39,700 nt of DNA, from assembly GCA_021776435.1 (NCBI GenBank), contig JAJFFW010000027.1:1-39700 (forward strand). Direction: 5' to 3'. The DNA is from Parvularculaceae bacterium (GTDB taxonomy: Bacteria > Pseudomonadota > Alphaproteobacteria > Caulobacterales > Parvularculaceae). The stretch's first letter is position 1, and every line of letters starts with the position of its first letter. Below are positions 25,525 through 32,936 of the stretch, one piece after another. A program made the position numbers and the translations under genes. The notes below the pieces were generated by a model. The model saw only the letters and a program-made list of their open reading frames with translations. It made no database searches and was not told where the DNA came from.

Positions 25525-28500
25525 ATGAGTGATAAAGATCAACCCAAAGATGAGCCTGAAATTCGTTTGACTGACGAAGACGATGTTGATTATCCGCACG
25601 AAAGGCGACGGGCGAAAGATATTGATCAAGAAACCATCGGCGATGGCTCCAGTGACTATGGTGATGATGATCGCGACGAATTGCCGTTATCTGATGATAG
25701 TGAGGACGACAATTTCGACAAAGTTATTTTTACCGATGATTTTGCCGAGGAACGAGCTGAAGCTGGTCGACCAACAGTCAATTTCGGCGATGACTTGGAT
25801 AGTGAATTCAGCGATGCCCTGGATACTGAGGTTGAAGGTGATGTTTATTTAGAGACTACTCAAGACAACGCCTCCGGTGCGATGTCAGAAGAAGAATTCC
25901 CCCTCTCTGTTGATCCAGAGAGCGTCCCAGAAGACGAGCTGCATTTAACCAGCAATCAAATTAAACAAGACGATCAAACCGCTTATTCGATGGGCGATCC
26001 TTCTGAGTACGATGCGCCTCGTGAGATCGATAGCGCTTTATTTGCGGAGCGAACTGAACGACCCCAAGGGTTCGATATGCGCCATGACGATGTGTCAAAA
26101 CAGGGTTGGCGTGTTCCCGGTATCTTGAAATTTTTTGGTTTTCTTTTTGCTGCGGGGGCGATCGCACTCATCGGAGCGGCTGGCTATTCGGGTTGGTATC
26201 TCAACAAGCTGAGCCAAGACTTGCCTGATTATCAGGCGTTAGCAGAATACGCCCCACCGGTATCGACGCGGGTTTATGCGGGAGACGGAACGCTCGTCGC
26301 AGAGTTTGCCCGAGAGCGGCGATTATTTGTTCCCATCCAGGCGATACCAGATTCCGTAAAATACGCATTCGTTTCGGCTGAAGATAAATCCTTTTATGAG
26401 CACACTGGCATCGACGCGAAAGGTGTCATTCGCGCGCAAATTTCAAATATCGGCAATATTCTCCGTGGTCGTCGACTTGAAGGCGGCTCGACGATAACAC
26501 AACAGGTCGCAAAGAACTTTCTTCTTTCGAGTGAGCAGCGGATCGAGAGAAAGTTGAGGGAAATGCTGATCGCGCGGCGCATGGAGTCCGCGTTCACCAA
26601 GGATCACATCCTTGAGCTGTATCTGAATGAGATTTATCTCGGTAACCGTTCCTATGGGGTGGCGGCGGCGGCGTTGAATTATTTTGATAAAGCGCTTGAA
26701 GATCTCACCGTCGCAGAGGCGGCTTATCTCGCGGCGATTACCAAAGGACCAAGCAATTACCATCCGATTGATCACCTCGATCGTGCAGTTTCGCGTCGCA
26801 ATTGGGTTGTCGGGCGCATGCTTGAAGACGGTCGGATTACGCAGGTGGAAGCAGAGAATGCGATCGCGGCCCCTCTCGGAGCCCAATTGGCGCAGCCGCT
26901 TGGCGCACGTGATTGGGCTTCAGAATATTTTGCCGAGGAAGTACGCAAACAAATCGCTGACCTTTACGGTACAGATGCGCTTTATGATGGCGGGCTTGCT
27001 GTTCGTACAAGCCTTGATCCAACTTTGCAAAAAGTGGCGGGAGAAGTGCTGCGCAAGTGGCTTGTGGAATATGACCTTCGTCACGGCTGGCGTGGCCCGC
27101 TTGGAACGTTTGAGATAAATGGTGATTGGGTTGCCGAATTCGCCGAGTTAGAAAAGCAACTTTTTAGCAACCGTACGCTTACTGAGGATCTAGCGCCGTG
27201 GCGACCAGCCGTCGTTCTTGCTCCAGGTGAGACCGAGACACGTGTTGGCTTTTCAGACGGTAGTGAGGGTATTATCCCGTTCGAGCTTCTTTCATGGGCG
27301 CGTCCATATATCGACGCGAACACAATCGGCGATGAATTTACGTCAGGCGATGACCCCTTGAACCCGGGAGACGTCATCTATGTGGCGCCAACCGAGACCG
27401 ACGGTGTTTACGCACTTCGACAGGCGCCCGCAGCCAATGGCGGTCTTATTGCGCTCGACCCACATACCGGGCGCGTGCTTGCGATGGTCGGCGGGTTTTC
27501 GTTCCAGCTTTCGGAATTCAATCGCGCCATTCAGGCGCACCGCCAGCCAGGATCGACCTTCAAGCCATTTGTTTATTCGGCTGCACTGGACAGTGGTTAT
27601 ACGCCTTCATCCCTCGTGCTTGATGCGCCGTTTGTTGCGCCAGGCGTTGATAGCTGGTGGAAGCCAGGCAATTATGTAGAGGGTCGCTTTTACGGTGAGA
27701 GCACATTGCGCCTTGGCGTTGAACAATCACGCAATACCATGACAGCGCGTCTTGCTCAGGATCTCGGCATTGGCCGGATTATCGAATATATCAAACGTTT
27801 CAACCTTTCTGATCGTTTGCCACGCGAACTTGCTATCTCATTAGGGTCTGGCGAGACGACGCTGATGAGGATTACTGCGGCTTATTCCATTTTTGTTAAT
27901 GGCGGCAAACGCATTGAGCCGCTGATCATTGATCGGGTTCAGGACCGGACAGGGAAAACGATTTACAAACGCGATGCGCGGCTGTGTCAGTCATGCAATG
28001 TCGATATTTGGGCCCAGCAATCTGAGCCGCAACTTATCGATTTGCGCGAGCAAGTCATGGACCCACGTACGGCCTATCAAGTTACGTCGATATTAGAAGG
28101 TGTCGTAACCCGCGGCACCGGATCAGCCGTTCGCCGTGCGACCAATAAACCACTCGCCGGGAAAACTGGCACGACCAATGAGTATAAAGATGCCTGGTTT
28201 GTCGGGTTTTCACCGGACCTTGCCGCCGGCGTTTATGTCGGATTCGATATGCCTCAGACTCTTGGTCAGGGGGAGGCTGGCGGTAAAGTCGCAGCGCCGA
28301 TTTTCGCTGACTTTATGGTCGAAGCGTTAAATGACGTCGCGGGCATACCATTCCGTGTGCCGTCTGGCATCAGGTTGGTGCGCGTTGATGCAAAAACTGG
28401 GCGACCTGCGGCGCCGGGTGACAGCAATGTTATTCTTGAAGCCTTTAAGGCCGATGATATTATCGGAGATCGGTTGTCAGCGGATGAATTGTCTCTTGAC

Positions 28501-28572
28501 CCCTTGAGTGCGGCGCCTAAGCGCCCAGGGACAGTCGAAATTTCTGACGACGCGCTTGACCCTCTTTACTAA
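25525..28572 (+). CDS. mrcA: Penicillin-binding protein 1A with long acidic N-terminus
   Basis: 1015 residues from the ATG at 25525; a TTG at 25501 is in frame but less likely. Bifunctional peptidoglycan synthase. Residues 1 to about 195 are a cytoplasmic, strongly Asp/Glu-rich region with no recognised fold; most PBP1A proteins have a far shorter cytoplasmic tail. Membrane helix at about 199-221. The GT51 domain carries A-E-D-K-S-F-Y-E-H-T-G with catalytic Glu286, and G-G-S-T-I-T-Q-Q. An inserted linker domain spans about 510-630. The transpeptidase has S-T-F-K (Ser677), S-R-N (735-737) and K-T-G (from 880). A 7-bp inverted repeat (25464-25470 / 25486-25492) lies in the leader. Between amiC and prfB on the same strand. 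Confidence 0.95.
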   Translation: MSDKDQPKDEPEIRLTDEDDVDYPHERRRAKDIDQETIGDGSSDYGDDDRDELPLSDDSEDDNFDKVIFTDDFAEERAEAGRPTVNFGDDLDSEFSDALDTEVEGDVYLETTQDNASGAMSEEEFPLSVDPESVPEDELHLTSNQIKQDDQTAYSMGDPSEYDAPREIDSALFAERTERPQGFDMRHDDVSKQGWRVPGILKFFGFLFAAGAIALIGAAGYSGWYLNKLSQDLPDYQALAEYAPPVSTRVYAGDGTLVAEFARERRLFVPIQAIPDSVKYAFVSAEDKSFYEHTGIDAKGVIRAQISNIGNILRGRRLEGGSTITQQVAKNFLLSSEQRIERKLREMLIARRMESAFTKDHILELYLNEIYLGNRSYGVAAAALNYFDKALEDLTVAEAAYLAAITKGPSNYHPIDHLDRAVSRRNWVVGRMLEDGRITQVEAENAIAAPLGAQLAQPLGARDWASEYFAEEVRKQIADLYGTDALYDGGLAVRTSLDPTLQKVAGEVLRKWLVEYDLRHGWRGPLGTFEINGDWVAEFAELEKQLFSNRTLTEDLAPWRPAVVLAPGETETRVGFSDGSEGIIPFELLSWARPYIDANTIGDEFTSGDDPLNPGDVIYVAPTETDGVYALRQAPAANGGLIALDPHTGRVLAMVGGFSFQLSEFNRAIQAHRQPGSTFKPFVYSAALDSGYTPSSLVLDAPFVAPGVDSWWKPGNYVEGRFYGESTLRLGVEQSRNTMTARLAQDLGIGRIIEYIKRFNLSDRLPRELAISLGSGETTLMRITAAYSIFVNGGKRIEPLIIDRVQDRTGKTIYKRDARLCQSCNVDIWAQQSEPQLIDLREQVMDPRTAYQVTSILEGVVTRGTGSAVRRATNKPLAGKTGTTNEYKDAWFVGFSPDLAAGVYVGFDMPQTLGQGEAGGKVAAPIFADFMVEALNDVAGIPFRVPSGIRLVRVDAKTGRPAAPGDSNVILEAFKADDIIGDRLSADELSLDPLSAAPKRPGTVEISDDALDPLY

Positions 28573-28655
28573 AACATCGGGCAGGGGCATATCGGCATTA
28601 GTGATCGAAAAAACGGACACAGTCCGATTACATATAATTTCTTGGAGTTGTCATT

Positions 28656-29757
28656 ATGCGTGCAGAAATTGCTGCGCTAGCCAATGAAATCAAGCAGTCT
28701 CTCGAACTGCTGAGGAGGCGTCTTTGACTGGGATAAAGCCCAAAAGAGACTGATTGAGCTGAACACTCAGGCAGAAAACCCTAAGCTATGGGATGATCCG
28801 GACGCGGCTCAAAAGCTCATGCAAGAGCGCACGGCTCTGGATTCGCAGATTACCTACATCGTGGAAGCGCAATCTGAACTGGATGATGTGTATGGTCTGG
28901 CTGAACTTGCTTGGGAAGACAGCGACGGGCCGAGCATGGATGAGGCGCAAGGGTTATTGTTATCGTTAAAGGCTAAGACCGGTAGGGCGGAGACTGAAGC
29001 GCTATTGTCGGGAGAAGCTGATAGTAATGATTGCTTCGTTGAAATTCACCCTGGAGCCGGTGGCACGGAATCGAATGACTGGGCGTCGATGCTGTTGCGT
29101 ATGTATATGCGTTGGGCGCAAAGACACGGTTTTAAAACGGAAGTTATTGAAGAGCAACCAGGTGACGAAGCCGGTATTAAATCAGCGACAATACAGATCA
29201 AAGGACATAATGCGTACGGTTGGTTGAAAACCGAGTCCGGCGTTCATCGGTTGGTGCGAATTTCACCATTTGATTCAAATGCACGCCGGCACACGTCGTT
29301 CGCATCAGTTTGGGTCTATCCCGTTGTTGATGATAATATTGAGATTGAAGTCAATGAGAGCGAATGTCGTGTAGATACATTCAGGGCTTCAGGTGCGGGC
29401 GGCCAGCATGTCAATACGACAGATTCGGCTGTGCGGATCACACACCTGCCGACCGGGATTGTCGTCCAATGTCAGAACGAACGCTCTCAGCATAAGAATC
29501 GTGCGACTTCATGGAAACTATTACGCGCACGCCTTTACGAACTTGAACTTCAAAAACGTGAAGAGACGACGCAGGCTGCTAATGCTCAAAAGACCGATAT
29601 TGGCTGGGGACATCAGATCCGGTCTTACGTAATGCAGCCTTATCAGATGGTGAAGGATTTGCGCACACGGGTTGAAAGCCCCAGTCCTGACGACGTACTT
29701 GATGGTGACCTTGATGCTTTCATGACCGCCGCTCTGGCCCATCGCGTCACCGGGTAA
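28656..29757 (+). CDS. prfB: Peptide chain release factor 2, programmed +1 frameshift
   Basis: 366 residues when read as join(28656-28724, 28726-29757). The first 23 codons end at CTT, followed by in-frame TGA at 28725-28727; shifting one base gives GAC TGG GAT, and translation continues D-W-D-K-A-Q-K-R to the stop at 29755. RF2 recognises UGA and UAA; low RF2 lets the ribosome pause and slip, so the factor controls its own level. Landmarks: S-P-F in R-I-S-P-F-D-S-N-A for stop recognition and G-G-Q in S-G-A-G-G-Q-H-V-N for hydrolysis. GGAG lies nine bases before the ATG, and TATAAT at 28633-28638 could be a -10 element. Reading only from the ATG at 28819 would lose 54 residues. Confidence 0.96.
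28713..28728 (+). promoter_or_regulatory. prfB programmed frameshift signal
   Basis: AGGAGG (28713-28718), three bases, CTT (28722-28724), TGA (28725-28727), C. Internal Shine-Dalgarno, slippery CUU-U and weak stop context UGAC are spaced as in E. coli prfB, where the same elements drive efficient +1 shifting. Confidence 0.95.
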
Positions 29758-29785
29758 GCGCTTCTCGTCACAATTTTCACGAAAA

Positions 29786-29813
29786 ACGCCCCTGAATGTC
29801 CATTCTGGGGCGT
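29786..29813 (-). terminator. Factor-independent terminator of the M23-bactofilin operon
   Basis: A stem of ACGCCCC (29786-29792) with GGGGCGT (29807-29813), extended inside by GAAT/ATTC around a four-base loop. On the minus strand it is followed by five T, so it should stop transcription coming from bactofilin, which ends 24 bases away. On the plus strand, after prfB, the T tract is poor, so it may work only weakly in that direction. Confidence 0.75.
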
Positions 29814-29836
29814 CTTACCGAATGACTCGTCTGGGA

Positions 29837-30457
29837 TTATCTTAAAGGCGAGCGGCTCTGATTAAGGAAAGACGATGTTTCTTGCACCGGCGCGTTGGCG
29901 CCACTCAGGTCATCAACATCAATGTCTGTCGCTGACGTCGTTGGCTTCGGGCCTGGCGTAGGTGCGCCGCCAACCGGCCGGGCGCGTCTAAAATCTTTTG
30001 CCGCAGCTTCTGACAACGGGTCGTCAGAATGCCGACAATTGCCTTCAAAGTGAGCGCCGGTTTCCACTGAAAGTGAGCTATGGAGGATGTTTCCGTGGAT
30101 ATGTGCAGTCGAAGCAAGCGATACCGATTTGGCGCGAATGCCGCCGTCGACTTTACCCCTGACAGTCACCGTTTCGCAGATTACCTCGCCATTGACGATA
30201 GCTTTTTCGCCGATGATCAAGCAGGACGCCCTGATGTCGCCTTCCAGCGATCCATCAAACTGCACTTCACCGCTGGAGTTGATGTTGCCCTTCATGACAA
30301 CATCCGTGGAAATTAAAGACGGGACGCCTGCTGATTTCATGGGACTCGACCTTTTGGATGGAGTTTGCGACGCGTGAGCCGAAGTCAATTCTTTCGGCGG
30401 TTCGGAGTTGTGTGATTTCTTATCTGGGGTTTGTTTTTGTTTAGCTTTCGAAAACAT
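29837..30457 (-). CDS. Bactofilin
   Basis: 206 residues from the ATG at 30457, with AGGT six bases upstream; longer frames read into the M23 gene and are rejected. A basic, disordered N-terminus (1-45) precedes the bactofilin beta-helix (about 48-143) with periodic G-x-I/V turns (K-G-N-I, G-S-L-E-G-D-I, G-E-V, G-K-V-D-G-G-I, G-N-I), and a Pro-rich C-terminal tail. Bactofilins polymerise without nucleotide into membrane-bound filaments that position cell-wall enzymes, for example in stalks and buds. The start overlaps the end of the M23 gene by 17 bases, so the two are likely co-translated. Confidence 0.92.
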   Translation of the reverse strand: MFSKAKQKQTPDKKSHNSEPPKELTSAHASQTPSKRSSPMKSAGVPSLISTDVVMKGNINSSGEVQFDGSLEGDIRASCLIIGEKAIVNGEVICETVTVRGKVDGGIRAKSVSLASTAHIHGNILHSSLSVETGAHFEGNCRHSDDPLSEAAAKDFRRARPVGGAPTPGPKPTTSATDIDVDDLSGANAPVQETSSFLNQSRSPLR

Positions 30458-31757
30458 ATCTACCTGCCTCGATAAATTTACGGGGGTTGCTGGCGCGTCC
30501 TTTGAACAGAATTTCGTAGTGAACATGAGGTCCAGTTGAGCGACCACTCGAACCAAGCTCACCTACTTTTTCGTGAAGCTTCACTTTTTGCCCCTTTTTG
30601 ACCGATGTCTTTTTCATATGGGCGTATCGGGTTACAAAACCGTTGCCGTGATCAATTTCGACCGTGCGCCCAAAACCTGCTCGTTGCCCGGAAAATTTTA
30701 CAACACCTGAAGCGGTCGCTGAGATAGGCGATCCCCACGCTGCGGCGAAATCAATTCCAAGATGGTTTGATCGGCGACCGTTAATGGGGTCGCGTCGGAC
30801 TCCAAATCCACTGGTGAACCGACGACTGACTGTCAGCGGTGAGGACAACGGAATGTGTTCGACGAGTGTTTCCATCGCCGCTAATTCATCAAGCGCGGCG
30901 ATCGCACGATTAGCGCGCTGAAAAAACTTAGTGGAGTCGCCGTTTACATCATCGACTTCAATAAATGGTCCGCCCTGCGCCAAGACCATATTTGACACTT
31001 TAGCAGGTACAAATAAACTCTCTGTGCCGACACCAATGCTTTTGATGATCAGTCGTAATTCTTCTGCTTTAGCAGAGGCTTTCTCCTCAAGCGCGGCCAG
31101 CAACAACACCTGTTCTGCATAGAGCCCGGCTGCGGCGTCTTCCATATGGGTGATGGCATTCGCTGCAGGGCTGGAATCCGGCAGTTGAACACGTCGCGTA
31201 GCGGCTTCCAGCATTGCTTCCCGTTGTAAAAGTGACATTCGTGACTGGCGCGGGGTAGGTTCGCCTGGCGCGACGTCTATCATCATGCGATTGCCATTGA
31301 CTGGCTGTTGGCCGCTTGGCGACCCCGCTTGGGCTAGGCCGGTGGACAGCGTTTCGAGGCCTTGATCGATCGTCGCCTTGCGATCCACCATGTTCTTTAA
31401 CATATGGTGGCGGCCAGAAAGCTCTGCCATGGCCGAATCTGATTCCCGTTGAACGGTGTAGAGTAGCGAATTTACATCATCATAGGCCAGTTGAGCATCG
31501 TTGATGCGCTTTGAGAACGTTGTTTCCATAACGCGGAAATCGCGTTCCTTGGCGACGATAATTTGTTCTTTGAAAACAACGTTTACCGAGGCATAAGCAA
31601 TCCATAACAAAGCGCCAACCACGACTGTCGCCAAGGCAATTTGTGTCTTGGTCGACATCGAAATGAAATGAACGACGCCATCACTGCGATGATAAATCTG
31701 CCGCTCTTTAAAAAAGCGACTGATAATCCTTCTAATTTGGCCGGACTTGCGGCTCAT
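30441..31757 (-). CDS. M23 family peptidoglycan endopeptidase (LmdC-like, DUF5930)
   Basis: 438 residues. A basic, conserved N-terminal cytoplasmic part (F-F-K-E-R-Q-I-Y-H-R-S-D-G near 15-27), a membrane helix (about 37-58), long coiled regions (about 60-145 and 205-245) and a C-terminal LytM domain (about 315-430). Zinc ligands are His332 and Asp336 (N-H-L-G-I-D) and His413 (H-V-H); His380 and His411 complete the active site. It should cut cross-links in the periplasm. In other alphaproteobacteria a peptidase of this type is tied to bactofilin in shape control, and the 17-base overlap here supports the same pairing. Confidence 0.93.
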   Translation of the reverse strand: MSRKSGQIRRIISRFFKERQIYHRSDGVVHFISMSTKTQIALATVVVGALLWIAYASVNVVFKEQIIVAKERDFRVMETTFSKRINDAQLAYDDVNSLLYTVQRESDSAMAELSGRHHMLKNMVDRKATIDQGLETLSTGLAQAGSPSGQQPVNGNRMMIDVAPGEPTPRQSRMSLLQREAMLEAATRRVQLPDSSPAANAITHMEDAAAGLYAEQVLLLAALEEKASAKAEELRLIIKSIGVGTESLFVPAKVSNMVLAQGGPFIEVDDVNGDSTKFFQRANRAIAALDELAAMETLVEHIPLSSPLTVSRRFTSGFGVRRDPINGRRSNHLGIDFAAAWGSPISATASGVVKFSGQRAGFGRTVEIDHGNGFVTRYAHMKKTSVKKGQKVKLHEKVGELGSSGRSTGPHVHYEILFKGRASNPRKFIEAGRYVFES

Positions 31758-32066
31758 CCAACTACGCCCCTTTTACGCGCCACTCACGTGATACGCTAAC
31801 GCCCCTGAATATATAGCAGCGTATCTCTGAAGATTTCGCAACTGTTATGTGATGAAGTAACCCTGTTTTTCACAATTTGTTAATCGTTTAAGGGCGAAAA
31901 GCCCGCGCAAATTGTATTTGCGTTCACCGATGAGCTTCATGGGCCACTCGAGCGAAGGTGCTCTATATGGGTGATCTGTAGCTACAGCCAATTTTAGAAA
32001 CGCGTGCCAAAAATTTTATGAACCTCGTTCGAATATCCGGCGTACGAGTGGGCAAACGGAATAGAT

Positions 32067-32297
32067 TCAATGGCTTCTGGTCAATACATGGCTGATTTCT
32101 TCTAAATAAAGAGCGTTTAACACCGTGGCGCCTTCATTATCGCCTGTGTCCTTAAGGGACACATTCAGGTCATGCATGATGTCGAGTCCGCGCGCTTCGA
32201 ACAGCAACGAGGGTGCGATCAATAGTCACGCTGAGATATCTGTGGTTGTAGCCTTCGGGCTCTATGGATCGTAAGGAGCCAGCGATTCAAAACTGTC
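32067..32297 (-). pseudogene. Remnant of a DUF455 (ferritin-like) gene
   Basis: Read on the minus strand this stretch encodes, in one frame, E-S-L-A-P-Y-D-P-stop-S-P-K-A-T-T-T-D-I-S-A-stop-L-L-I-A-P-S-L-L-F-E-A-R-G-L-D, then D-T-G-D-N-E-G-A-T-V-L-N-A-L-Y-L-E-E-I-S-H-V and a stop. E-A-R-G-L-D followed by G-D...A-x-x-L...E-I-x-H-V is the hallmark of DUF455/COG2833 proteins. The two internal stops (TAG at 32262-32264, TGA at 32226-32228) are one-base changes from Trp and Arg codons. The N-terminal half and the C-terminus are missing. It lies between bcp and the M23 gene. A 7-bp hairpin (32145-32163) falls inside it. 31758-32066 holds no gene I can support. Confidence 0.65.
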
Positions 32298-32311
32298 GCT
32301 AGCTTGCTGGT

Positions 32312-32782
32312 TCAAAGCCCCTTCACCTCTGCAAGGACCTCATCAACGTGGCCTGAAACACGCACTTTGCGCCAGATTCGGCGAATGGCGCCCTTTTCGT
32401 CGATCAGAAAAGTGGTGCGTTCGATCCCCATATATTTACGGCCGTACATGCTTTTTTCGGTCCAGACACCGTATTTTTTTACCATCTCGCCGGTTTCGTC
32501 GGAGGCAAGCATGACTTTGAGGGCGTGTTTTTCCTTGAAATTCTTGTGCTTTGCGATGCTGTCTTTTGAAACCCCTATGATATGCGCGCCAGCTCGCTTG
32601 AACTTGGTGATGTTCTTCGTGAATTCGATCGCCTCTTTGGTGCAGCCGGCAGTGTCGTCTTTTGGGTAAAAATACAAAATGACCTTTTCACCCTTAAAAT
32701 CCTTGAGATTTATCGATCCTTCGCCGTCTGACGGCAATGAGAAGGATGGCGCCTTGCTTCCAATCTCCAGTGCTTTATCCAC
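32312..32782 (-). CDS. bcp: Peroxiredoxin, Bcp/PrxQ type
   Basis: 156 residues from a GTG at 32782, six bases after AGGAG; an upstream ATG at 32821 would add 13 residues not typical of the family. Thiol peroxidase reducing H2O2 and organic peroxides. P-K-D-D-T-A-G-C gives the peroxidatic Cys47 in the P-x-x-x-T-x-x-C motif. The resolving cysteine five residues on in E. coli Bcp is Ile52 here, and no other Cys occurs, so it should work as a 1-Cys enzyme. I-G-V-S-x-D and the late R-x-T-F-L-I-D segments are typical. Confidence 0.93.
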   Translation of the reverse strand: MDKALEIGSKAPSFSLPSDGEGSINLKDFKGEKVILYFYPKDDTAGCTKEAIEFTKNITKFKRAGAHIIGVSKDSIAKHKNFKEKHALKVMLASDETGEMVKKYGVWTEKSMYGRKYMGIERTTFLIDEKGAIRRIWRKVRVSGHVDEVLAEVKGL

Positions 32783-32936
32783 TAACTTCTCCTGATCATG
32801 GATGGGTCTTGCTGTGCGCATCCTATCCGGGTTTCACAAAAGTGAAAGAAGCCGGGCGGTTCGCGATTGCGCTTGAACGGCTTTTTAAGGGAAACTAGGA
32901 CAAACGTTCTCTGGCGATGATGGAGCGAAGGAGTCG

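Noticed and set aside
28609-28626. Minus-strand hairpin with T run (CGGAC/GTCCG plus six T) downstream of mrcA
   Set aside because: The stem is only five pairs and no minus-strand gene feeds into it; likely chance.
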